Source: Chytriomyces cf. hyalinus JEL632
Lineage: Eukaryota > Chytridiomycota > Chytridiomycetes > Chytridiales > Chytriomycetaceae
NCBI GenBank assembly: GCA_025435555.1
Contig: JAIWWG010000108.1
Location: 28,494 to 92,493, forward strand
Direction of reading: 5' to 3'
DNA: 64,000 bases
The notes under the pieces were generated by a model. The model made no database searches and was not told where the DNA came from. It worked only from the letters and a program-made list of their open reading frames with translations. This document shows positions 34,950 through 45,051 of the stretch, in pieces. Made by a program: the position numbers and the translations under genes. Each line of letters begins with the position of its first letter. Position 1 is the stretch's first letter.

Positions 34950-36195
34950 ATGAAAGCCACGAAATTCAACATCACGATTGCTTCCATTGCAAACTATTGC
35001 ACAATTCCAAACATGGAGTTCAACGGATCCCTTGGCATCGAAGGAACCTACCCGCAATCCTACGACTCCACTCTACTCGATCTGTACGGCAACTCCGGCT
35101 GGGCGTATCTCGGAGACGCAGGAATCCGTGCAGCCATTGACCGCGTCAACAACGATCCGAATATACTTCCAAATGTCCATGTGAATTTGAAGCGATTTAC
35201 AGACTGTGGCGCGTACTATCCTGAAGCAGATTTGGAGTATTGGGGAAACTCGGCGGGATACGTGTCGGCAGTGACGGGGATGGAGATTGTTTATAATCAT
35301 ACGGATGTGATTGGAGTTGTTGGGAACGAGTTTTCTTCAACGGCGCCGGGTGTGGCACAGATTCTTGGCAACAACAAGGTCAGTTTTCCATCCAACAAGG
35401 AAACCTGGTTTTGCCAGCTGCGATCATTGCGCAAAGTGAAAAATAGTTGTCACTGTTCACTAATTGTGGGGGGTGTGTTGTAGATTCCTTACTGCTCCGC
35501 AAGCATGGCGTCACCTCGTTATTCAAACAAGGACGTGTACCCATACTTTTGGCGTTTATTCCCAAACTCATTTGCACGCGGTATGCTGCTCATGCTTCAG
35601 AAATGGAACGTTCGTCGGGTTGCCATTGTGTACCAGTTGGACCAGGAAATCGGATATGCAGGTTGATTTCGAACATTCATCGTACCCAAAGACGGTGGGA
35701 AAACTAAAACCACGAAAAAAAACAGAATGGGCGCACATGAAAACTCTCTTCTCAAAGAGCAATATCCAGGTAATCACAAGTATTGGGATGCGCATAGATT
35801 TCGACAGCAACTCCGCCGACATGTGTAAAGAAACGCTGCTTCGAACGGATGCACGGTCTGCTATTTTCACCTTTTGTTTATACATGCGCACTCTTATCCA
35901 ACATCCCGGTGCGGGGGAGTAGGTACATGGTTGTGTCTGGAACGTCGCAGTTTGGGGCTAGAGTGGTGTACGAAATCGGACGCAGAGGTGTGTTTGGGCC
36001 CAAGTTCGTGTGGATGAGCTTCAATCTGGTGTACGGCATGCCTTCCCTGGGACCAGACTATTACAAGTACTTGGAGGGACTCGTGAATGGTGGTCCGTGC
36101 ATTTACGAAGATGCACCAAACAAGCCCGAGTTTCTCGTGGCCTTGGGAAAAGTCATAAATGAGACGTTCGAGTTGAGTGCAGCATTAGTTGTTCC

Positions 36196-36237
<42 letters not shown>

Positions 36238-38187
36238 CTTCGGTGAACTGACTTTTTGTATTTGTTCTCCATGGATTTGCAAGTTGGCGCACGTATACCA
36301 CGCTATCTGTGCAAGGATACTTTGATTGCACCATGATGATGCTGCTAGGGCTGCACTCGTTGCATGCGGATCCGGTGGAACTTTCAGAAAGACAAGCACA
36401 GCCTTTCATGAACTACACGCTGTTCCAAGATCTGAGTTTGTATTGAACCCCGCTTTTAAAAAGGAACCAAAATCATCTGAAACGGGTGAACTCGTATTTC
36501 TCAAACTGCAGATTATTTCGGTTATACAACTCTTGGTTCGACAAAGCTAGATTCTCGCGGCGATGTGCAAATGTAAGATTTCGCTGGGATTCTGTGACAT
36601 CACTGGCGCTGACCACAGGCACCTGGACAGGCCGACCTGCTTTACGCGCTTTACAGGAATTAACGACACCTACAGGAGTTTCGCGTTTTCGAGCGACGAT
36701 GGTTTGTTCATGGATTCATACAACGAAGCGTCTCCAAAGTTTTACGGAGGTGCTTCGATACCACCTCCGGACGGTCCACCCATCACGAAGCCAGAGTATT
36801 ACTCGCTCGCGACAGGAAAAGGACAGAGCCTACTTGTGTTGTCGATACTAGGGATATCCGCCTGCCTATTCTGCGTAGGGTTTCTACTCTACAACAGCAA
36901 AGTCAATGAAATCAAAGCATCGATTGTTCCAGAAATGGTGGTCATTACCATTGGTTGCTTGACAGCGTACGCGTCGTTGTTGCTGTTTATTTCTGTGCCG
37001 ACATCTGCCGTTTGTAAATCGCGCGCAACGATACCATTTGTTTCGCTGATGCTCGTTGCGATTCCGCTCTTGCTCAAGAATATGACCATCATTTGGCTGT
37101 TTTCAAAACGCGTGATTGTGAAGGCGAGAGTAATATCGAAAATGAAATGCGCTGCCGTGCTGTGCGAGCTCGTCATTCTGGCTACAGATGGGACAATGTT
37201 GGGTCTGTTTATTGTCCATTCGAAAGCAGTTGTGCTGACAGTGCCTGGAAAGAATGACTCGAGCTACTACCGATGCAGCGTTGTTTCAAAAACCAACTCG
37301 TCGCTACTGAGCGCTTTGTACGGCTTCAACGCAGCCATAGTGCTGCTCCTCCTCGCTGCCGCGTACGCTTCAACAAGCGTGACAGTCGCCGAATACAGCG
37401 AAATAACGCAACTCACATTCATTCCGTTAATCTTTATTATTGCTTTCGCATTGGAGAAAGGGATTCAGTCGTATTCAGAAGACGCAAATTTGGACTTAAA
37501 GATTGCTCTGATTCACTGGTGCTTGACTACGGCGGTTCTTTATTTCATGATTGGAAAGCGGATGTTGGTTGTGTACCGTAACTGGAGGTTGTCCGCGGAT
37601 GAGAAAAGGATCGCTGCTGATGCGAGCCAGCCAAAACATTCGGTGGCTTCTCACGGTTAGTGTGTTGAACGCTCTGTCTGTGTGGACATAATAATGGCTC
37701 AAATATCTCGCGCTTCCAGGGAGTTCAAACCGGTGCACCAGAGTACATGAACACAACTTTACATACCGACGAATAGACAAAGTAACGGCTTCATTTGAGA
37801 CGGCTGACACAGAAGAATTCACACCCACTTTTCTTTTTTTCCTTCTCTCTCTAGACTTGCACTGAGATCCCGTTTTACGTGCAAACATCGATATTCCAAA
37901 CGCCTCTCTGGGAATCAGGAAAAATGACCTATTACGCGTTGGCCAACAAGAGAAAGTGGTTCAGTATTAATGCAAAACAGCGGTGCTACTGCACAGTCAT
38001 TTTAAACAGATCGGCTGTTGCTGTGGTGCGCGATTCGATGTTACTCATGGCTGCATTGGACGGCTCAAAAATATTTATGGAGTTCAAGAGTCGCGAACAG
38101 GCGCTCGCTGTCTTGGATGAGATGGTGATGGCGGTAGATGGGAGCGTTCTTTCAGGCGGTGGCCAGCCGTCAGTCACTCGAATATGA
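34950..38187 (+). CDS. Class C (GABA-B-like) G-protein-coupled receptor B
   Basis: Eight exons: 34950-35378, 35484-35661, 35726-35855, 35923-36165, 36284-36435, 36512-36572, 36619-37642, 37855-38187; 849 residues. The ectodomain matches receptor A block by block (IASIANYC, NSGWAYLGDAGIRAAIDRVN, VIGVVGNEFS, IPYCSASMASPRYSNKDVYP, YFDCTMMMLLG), then seven helices (from GQSLLVLSILGISACL) and a cytosolic tail. Exon 2 (178), exon 6 (61) and the last exon (333) have the same lengths as in A. Exons 3+4 sum to 373 and exon 5 is 152, equal to A's exon 3 and A's exons 4+5; this fixes the exon 4 donor (GTTCGA) inside a region followed by about 30 G. The last donor (GTGGCT, 37643) is weak but is the only in-phase choice. 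No signal peptide is evident at the chosen start; an upstream exon may be missing. Confidence 0.85.
36205..36238 (+). repeat. Poly-T/poly-G homopolymer tract in GPCR B intron 4
   Basis: A run of about ten T followed directly by about thirty G, inside the intron between exons 4 and 5. The exact G count is unreliable in most assemblies. It leaves the coding frame untouched under the exon model given. Confidence 0.9.
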
Positions 38188-38366
38188 TGTTGTCAAACAA
38201 AATGATGGTCATATAAATCCCAGTTTTGCATAGTGTACTTGCGGCTTATTATTCACTTTTTTATTTGTTTTTGTTTGGTTTCGTTGGGTTGGTTTCCAAA
38301 TGGGTTTCATTCATGTTGTGAAAGCTTGGTCGCTCGCACGAGACATCTAGCAAGACTTTGCTGTGA

Positions 38367-39090
38367 TCACCAGTCCGTACCGTCCATCCATCCCTTGGGT
38401 TTCTCAGAGTTTCTCTGCGAAGCCTCATTTTCCCATCTTGCAGCCTCAATCGCATTTTCTTTCCATCCCCAGAAACGGACTGCGTTTTTATGAGAAAAGA
38501 AAAAATGGAATGAGTCCAGCGGTTGTGAGGTTTTTACAGTGATGATGGGGAAGTCCAAGAAACGAAGTTCCGCCCGGCCGTCAAAATTTCCATGAAGACG
38601 CCAATCCAAGAATTCTTCGTCCAGATCTATCCCAGGTAGTTCCGCCATTCCGTTTCAATTGGTTTTGATTCCGTCCAACCGGCTTTTGAAATTGGAAATT
38701 ACGATGATGAGTCTTCGCACTCACAGTAGGAGCTCTGGCAGGCGAACAAGAAGCCAACGGAGGCATAGAATGGAACTTGAATCATCATCAGTCTGGGTAA
38801 CAGTCTTGGATGGAAAGTGGGTGCCAGGCGTTCTAAGGTTCAAATACCCAAAGAAAAACAAACAAAAACGCACACACAAAGGCAGCACAGGTCAAATCAG
38901 TATCTAGCCACGGTAGATAAAGCCACTCACCCCAAACCATGTGCGCCGCAGGGAATCCGGCTCCAATAGCACCTGCCATCACAATGTCGGATGATCGCAT
39001 GTAGCTCATGACGTATTTGAAATGCGGCTCAGCGGCAATGAATTTGTAAGGAACATGTTCCTGGTCGGGCAGGTTGGAGACGAACTTCAT
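38367..39090 (-). CDS. NADH:ubiquinone oxidoreductase 21-kDa-type subunit (NUXM-like)
   Basis: Three exons: 39090-38931, 38832-38725, 38479-38367; 126 residues. The protein has the N-terminal block AAEPHFKYVMSYMRSSD, a glycine-rich first membrane segment (GAIGAGFPAAHMVWE), a second segment (VPFYASVGFLFACQSSY) and the C-terminal RFWGWKENAIEAARW signature. These fit the fungal complex I accessory subunit known as 20.9/21 kDa or NUXM, a two-helix inner-membrane protein. The assignment rests on remembered family motifs. Intron 2 (245 nt) is longer than its neighbours and stays open in the downstream frame from an ATG at 38648, so an alternative product is conceivable. It lies convergent to GPCR B. 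Confidence 0.75.
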
Positions 39091-39341
39091 TCTCTTCTGT
39101 CAAAAGCAGTTGTTTTTTCGTTGAGTGTCGATCTTCGCTTTTGATGGGGGGTTCCCGTTGCGATTAAGTTGATCCGGGTTTTGGGGACGACTGCGACGCC
39201 CGTCACCTCTTCCGCTGCTGCGTTGAGAGAGAGAGATAGAGAGCAGAGAGTGACTTACATGTTCTTGGTTGATGGAAAAACGAAAGTTTTAACTTTATTT
39301 TACGGTGAATATATTTTATGTGTTGCCAGTATATTTACTCA

Positions 39342-42300
39342 TCACTTCAGCACTGGACCAGGCGCGTTCTTTGGAGAAGAAGAACTAAACGTCAAAAGCG
39401 CAGCATTCAACTCCCCAAGAACCTCCTTCGCCATACTGTTTGTCTCAAATTCAAACTGAATCTGCACCAGTGCACCAACGCTGGCTCCCACCACACCCCA
39501 AGAAACAAGTCCACTGTCTTCAACCACGACCATATCATCCACATCCATGCCATAGAAACACCTGGTACCGCCAATAGTTGTAATGGAAAGCCAGACCTTG
39601 TCCTGACGCATACAATGCACAGCAAGCGTGCACAGCGCCCACGGCGACCAAACATACCCCCTCCGAAACCTTACCACACACCGCTCCGATTTAAACTGCA
39701 GTGCTTTAAACCGGTATTGTGAAACAGAAATATTCTGGCCATTTGTCACAGATGAGGTTAAAAGCGCATTGGCGTTGTTGGCCGTGATAAATCCCGACTG
39801 CACTCGAACGTGATTCCTACGCTTTGAGCGGTGCGCCTGGTACATGGAGAGTGCCGGGTAAGCCGTGACTTTGAACAGAATCACAGTGATCCCAATCCAG
39901 ATACAAATTGCACCTCGAAAGTCCGCGTCTGGGCTCACGGTATTGTCCAAGCCGCTAATGATGATGAGAGCGATGGGGACAATCAGACTTGTGATGACAA
40001 GGGCCGTTAGCTCGTCGCTTCTGTCTGGGCCAACATCCTTTTGTAGGTACAGAGAGCATAGCAATGCTACGTAGATGAGAATATTGTAAACAAAGAGCGC
40101 CGCGGACATGAATGACATGGACAACCCCTTCTCCACTGCTTCGACGCAAACTTCGTAAAAAATCGTGTTTGTTTCAATGCTGCGAACGCGAACTTTTGAA
40201 AAATATCCCCACGCAGCAACAAGAGCCTGGTTTGAATAAGAACGCGTCTATAAGAGTGGCGATTCCATAATAAATGAATGATAATCACCAGCTCAAGTGC
40301 CACCACAAGCAGATTACAGTACTTGAATCGCCGATGAGTAATGTTCAGTGCTTTCGAATTTTTATACACTTGGCGCGTTGAAAATATAACAGCAATGAAT
40401 AAACTGCGTGATGCCAGGCAAGAAACGACAACTCCAAACGCGGTAGAAATAAGTGCGACTCTAGCCTTGCAAGCCACAGTTGTGGGCGTCCCCAGAAAGA
40501 AAAGCAGCGACAAGTATCCAATGCAGCAGCCTGAAAGACAAGCAACGCATTCCGGTATTGATGCGCTTTTTGCAATGTTGTCATGTCTGAATGCGATAAA
40601 AAATGCGATGGATGCAACTGAAATCACGGCTCCGGTTGATGTCAAAGCAATGATAAATGCACCCTCAAACGTATCACTGGCATAACTTCGGCTTGAAATG
40701 ATGGGTCCATCCGGCGGAGGAATTGCAGCATCGTTGTGGAAGATTGGGTTACTTGTGTTGTATTCGAGAAACCGAGTAAATCCAAGGTCAGACAGTGCGA
40801 ATGACGTCCTGTTCATGTAGTTTCCCGTGTATCTCGAGACAAGAATTGGCCTGACAAAACAATGGATAAGCGTTAACAGTCTTAGTAAGGTTGGTTAAGC
40901 CTTGCTGCCACTCACATTTCCAAGTCACCCTTTGAATCCAGCTTCATGTCAGACCAAGTGAGTCCTGAATAATCTGTAATGTATTGTTGAGCCATCTTAG
41001 TAGTCGGTCACCATCGGTGTCCAAGGGGACTGACTTAGGTCTTTGAATAGTGTCCAATTCATTTTCTCTTGAAATTGGCGCTCTCCCAGCAACTTTGGCG
41101 ATACTTCTGGGTTCTTTTCAAGCAGCTGAGATAATTTAAGGTCAGTAGGACAACATTACGCAACAAGCTAAGATACCTTTTTAAACCCAAGCAGCATCAT
41201 CATGGCACAGTCGTAAGCCTCCGGCATATAATACTCATCAAAATAATCATACGGAATCTCAGCATGAGCCACCTCTCGATTAATATACTCATAAACATTC
41301 AACGCAGGCTCTTCAACAGTATTCGGAGAAGTCGGCAGCCAAATGAACCCACGAATCACATCATAGAAATCAGGCCCATAGACTTCCGTTGGGTCACCAT
41401 TGATGTGAAGCGCGTTTTCAGACATGAACACCATTTCGTCGGTCAGGAGCCCAGATGTTCCAAGCTTGTAAACGGCTTTGGTTATGAAATCATTGATGCC
41501 ACTCAGGATCACATATCTTGTGTGTGTGTATTGTTTGCATTCAGCAAAGATGATCCTCCATGGAATATGTTCTCACCGCGTATGCGTCCTTTGAAGCGCC
41601 ACACTCACTCCGCCAATCGAATGCTCGTCAACATCGTGTTTTAAACTTAACATAGCAACCACATCAATGCCACCTTCCAAGAGTGCCTTTCGAATAACCC
41701 GTGCCGCTGTGTGTCCGAAAAAGAAAACAGTCGTGTCAGTTTGTAATGTCAATAAACAGAAACAAAAAGAAGAGCACATGAAAAGCCAAGCTCGCCATCT
41801 CCTTGGAAAACAATTGAAACGCGCCGCACGTTCCAAGTATTTAATAAAAGCCGATACATGTACCCCGAGGCTGGTAAGAGTGCCCTCCAGAAGAACGGAT
41901 ACTTTACTTTATCAGAGAAACGAGGTGATCCGGCACTGGTGCTGCAGTATGGGATGTGGTAGTTTGAGAGTATCTGCCCAATACCCCTGCCCAAAGATGG
42001 TGTGGTTATTTCACGATTCTTCATTCAGAAAGGTTCTCCCACCTTGTGCTTGAGCTGTATTGATTTCCAATGACACCAATCACATCTGTATGTTTCTGCA
42101 CAATTTCCGTTGCAGTCACAGCTGAAGCGTACCCTCCAGAATTCCCCGAGTACGACGCCGCAGCATCAGGGTTCCAATGCCCACAATCGCTGAACCGTTT
42201 CAAATTGATGTGGATCCCGGGCAAAATGGTAGGATCCTTGTTTACGCGATCTATGGCCGCAATGACTGCTACATCGTTGTAATATGTCCAGCCAGAGTTA

Positions 42301-42431
42301 TCGTCCATGTTCACGATCGATTCGTGAAATGCAGTAGTGAAGTTGGCGCCGAGCGATCCATCAAAGTTCATGTACTTGATTGTGCAGTAGTTGCTCACGG
42401 ACGCAAGAGTGATATTGACAAGGGAAGCCAT
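39342..42431 (-). CDS. Class C (GABA-B-like) G-protein-coupled receptor C
   Basis: Eight exons: 42431-42043, 41986-41778, 41706-41577, 41516-41177, 41125-41035, 40973-40916, 40850-40289, 40226-39342; 887 residues. The ectodomain parallels A and B (ITLASVSNYCTIKYMNFDGS, NSGWTYYNDVAVIAAIDRVN, VIGVIGNQYSS, IPYCSTSAGSPRFSD, YDCAMMMLLGFKK, NYSGLTWSDMKLDSKGDLEM). Seven helices and a long tail with DKVWLSITT follow. Intron positions partly differ from A and B: the intron before IPYC is missing and an extra one interrupts the seven-helix region. The tail is longer than in A/B and ends in a Ser/Pro stretch. No signal peptide at the chosen ATG. The ligand is unknown. Confidence 0.86.
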
Positions 42432-42598
42432 GGCCTTGGCGATTTGTGAAGAACTGGTTCTAGTAGGTTCTGCCGATCCCGCTAATCTTTCAGCAAAATA
42501 TACTATCGCTTTTCCTCACTTTTATAAAACGACACAGAAAAACGCGAGATTTTCAATAACTTTGGAAGAAGAGGGGACATCATCCATCGTTTCCGTTA

Positions 42599-43729
42599 TC
42601 ACTTGTGCTTGAATGCAGCTTCTCTCTTCTCAGCAAAAGCCGACATTCCCTCCTTTTGATCCTCCGTGGCAAACGTGGCCTGGAACAAACGTCTCTCCAA
42701 ATGCAAACCCTCCGCAAGACTCAATTCCAAGCTCTTGTTCACAGCTTCCTTCGCCATCATGACACTGGGCAAACTGTAGCTTGCCATCACGCTGGCAGCC
42801 TTGACACTTTCGTCCAAAAGCTTGTCGGCGGGGAAGATGCGTGCAACGAGACCAGCGCGTTCAGCTTCAACCGCATCCATCATTGCGCCAGTGAGAATCA
42901 AGTCCATTGCCTTGGATTTTCCAACAAGGGAGGTGAGACGTTGGGTTCCTCCAGCGCCTGGGATTGTTCCGAGCTTGATTTCTGGTTGAATTAAAAAAAA
43001 ACACGGGGGTCAGAAATATATATACGTGGAGTATAGATGCACTTGATGTACCTGGCTGCCCGAATTTGGCCTTGTCTCCTGCATAGATCATGTCGCACAT
43101 CATGGCAACTTCGCAACCTCCCCCCAACTGATATTTTGCCAGTCAATCAGCGCATCGTCGTACACTGCTCAGAAAAGAGACTTACAGCGAATCCATTCAC
43201 AGCAGCAATGATGGGTTTACGGATCGAAGTAATTCCAGTCCAGTCTCCCAAAAAGTTTTTGGTGTAGTTTGAAACAAACTCAAGATCCTTCATTTCCTTA
43301 ATGTCGGCACCGGCTGTTGGGGATGTAAAAGTGTGTTGAGTAAACTCGCGCAACATGATCGGGGGAAGCCGGGATGGGCACAACACCAAAAGCAAAAATT
43401 AACATGTGGCACGTGGCGTTTTGAAACAGCACCTGCGAACGCCTTCTCAGAGCCAGTCACGACCATTGCGCCGACCGAGTCGTCGGAATCGAAGGCACGA
43501 AGGGCATCGTTCAAGTCCTTCATGAGAGGAGAGCAGAGGGCGTTGAGCGCCTTGGGTCTGTGCAGCGTGACTGCGGAGGCAGAGGGGAGTGAGCACCCGA
43601 CACAGATCCGACACTAGTACACACGCATTGCATCTCACCAATGCCGACGCGGCCTCGCTGCTCCACCTTGACGTATTCGTAGGTCTTGGTTGCGGTTGAG
43701 TAAACTCTCTTTCGAAGCACTGAGTACAT
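42599..43729 (-). CDS. Enoyl-CoA hydratase, mitochondrial type
   Basis: Five exons: 43729-43639, 43570-43433, 43313-43186, 43127-43052, 42981-42599; 271 residues. The N-terminus [17 protein letters not shown] is a plausible mitochondrial presequence. Crotonase-fold landmarks are present: [14 protein letters not shown], oxyanion-hole [20 protein letters not shown] with the first catalytic Glu, and [17 protein letters not shown] with the second catalytic Glu. This is the short-chain enoyl-CoA hydratase of beta-oxidation, adding water to trans-2-enoyl-CoA. All introns are GT-AG and in phase. No oddities; the C-terminal AFKHK is not a peroxisomal signal. Confidence 0.95.
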
Positions 43730-44064
43730 TTTTGCTCTTTATATTTTTATGACCAACCAGCCAACTGAGGTTTGAGGTCAGACTTGAAATACCGCGCACA
43801 TGTGCACATGAAAAACCGCAAACACAAAGACTGCAATCCTCCGCATTGCCAAAGAGAAAGAAGGAGAGTGGAAACGGATAGCATCAGTTTTGCTTGCTGT
43901 GGCGACGCCAACGCATTGAGAAAGATCCAACAGAGAGGACGAGTTCGGGTATCCAAGAAGCACAGCCATAAACAAAATCACATCCGCAAACAGAGCCAAG
44001 AAAGCGAGCACATAAATAGTGGAAAAGACGGAACAAACGCAGCAACGACCCGTGGAATCTCTGT
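43730..44064. other. Intergenic, promoter of the enoyl-CoA hydratase gene
   Basis: 335 bp between two minus-strand genes. No supported open frame or RNA. It should contain the hydratase promoter and the SET-MYND 3' UTR. Confidence 0.5.
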
Positions 44065-44904
44065 TCATACTCCAAATGCCTTCCTTTTGCAAATGGCCTT
44101 GTGGCGCTGCCAGTCACCCTTCTGACAGACGGCATTGCAGTACGAAACTGTTTCACATCCAGTACAGATACGTTGGACTTGATTTCCACAATGCGCACAG
44201 GTCCCCTCCTTGTCGTCAAGATATTTTGAAATGGCAGATTCAAGAAACGATCGATTGGCTTCGAAAATAGGAGGTCCAACCACTTGCGCATTCTGGTCCT
44301 GCGTTTGCTGTCGTTGCGCCATGGACATGGGACATGCGCACGAAAACATGTCGTGTGCGTAGGGATTGTATTGGTAGCAGATCTCTTCCCCTGGCCTTAT
44401 ATCCTTGCACGCATATACCACGGCGAATCCATCTTTTCTGTATCCTTGGCGGTGCTTGTAGACTGTTTCTTCATAGACGTATCGTACAATCGCATTTGGA
44501 TCGCAGGAGTGGTTGAAGCGAGTGACAGAGGGACCCAAGCGCATGGAGCCATCCGGCCCGCAGAATGCATTCGAGTCAATCTTTGCGTTCATAAACTCTG
44601 CTTCCGAAACCGCTTTCGTTGCATGGGCATCGCCACCGTTGGATTCCGAGGTTTTCCGCATCATCTCCGGAGTTCTCGGGTGCAGTGTTTGTGCCAGGGC
44701 GGTATCCGATCGAAGCGCTTTCGAAATGTCCGCATGTGTGCCAAACACAACATGTTCAATGAGAAGAACAGACCCGCGAGTAATGGCTCCAGTTGAGATG
44801 ACCAGCTGGAAATCGTGTTCATCGGAGACGCAGTCGATGCATGTGGAAGTGTAGAGGGGCTGTGTTTGGTGTGTGCTTGCAAATGCAACCCGGCTCTTGG
44901 TCAT
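44065..44904 (-). CDS. SET-domain protein with C-terminal MYND zinc finger
   Basis: Single exon, 279 residues. The SET core motif RFNHSCDPNA (about residue 128) and a GEEICYQYN block (about 172) match the SAM- and lysine-binding parts of SET methyltransferases. Residues about 237-274 form a canonical MYND finger (C-x2-C-x7-C-x2-C-x4-C-x3-C-x7-H-x3-C). In SMYD enzymes the MYND is inserted inside SET; here it follows SET at the C-terminus, and a post-SET Cys cluster (FSCACPM) lies between. A protein lysine methyltransferase is the likely function; the substrate is unknown. It diverges from the acidic-protein gene over 147 bp. Confidence 0.88.
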   Translation of the reverse strand: MTKSRVAFASTHQTQPLYTSTCIDCVSDEHDFQLVISTGAITRGSVLLIEHVVFGTHADISKALRSDTALAQTLHPRTPEMMRKTSESNGGDAHATKAVSEAEFMNAKIDSNAFCGPDGSMRLGPSVTRFNHSCDPNAIVRYVYEETVYKHRQGYRKDGFAVVYACKDIRPGEEICYQYNPYAHDMFSCACPMSMAQRQQTQDQNAQVVGPPIFEANRSFLESAISKYLDDKEGTCAHCGNQVQRICTGCETVSYCNAVCQKGDWQRHKAICKRKAFGV

Positions 44905-45051
44905 GACTTATTTACGGACACGCTTTTTACAATAAAATAGTTTTGTCTGAATATCTGTTTCTTTCTTTACTTTTTACATCTCCCAAACAACCCGATCCAA
45001 CGGACCACAACCCCAACAACAACCTCTCCCCACCGCACTCCCTGATATCCG

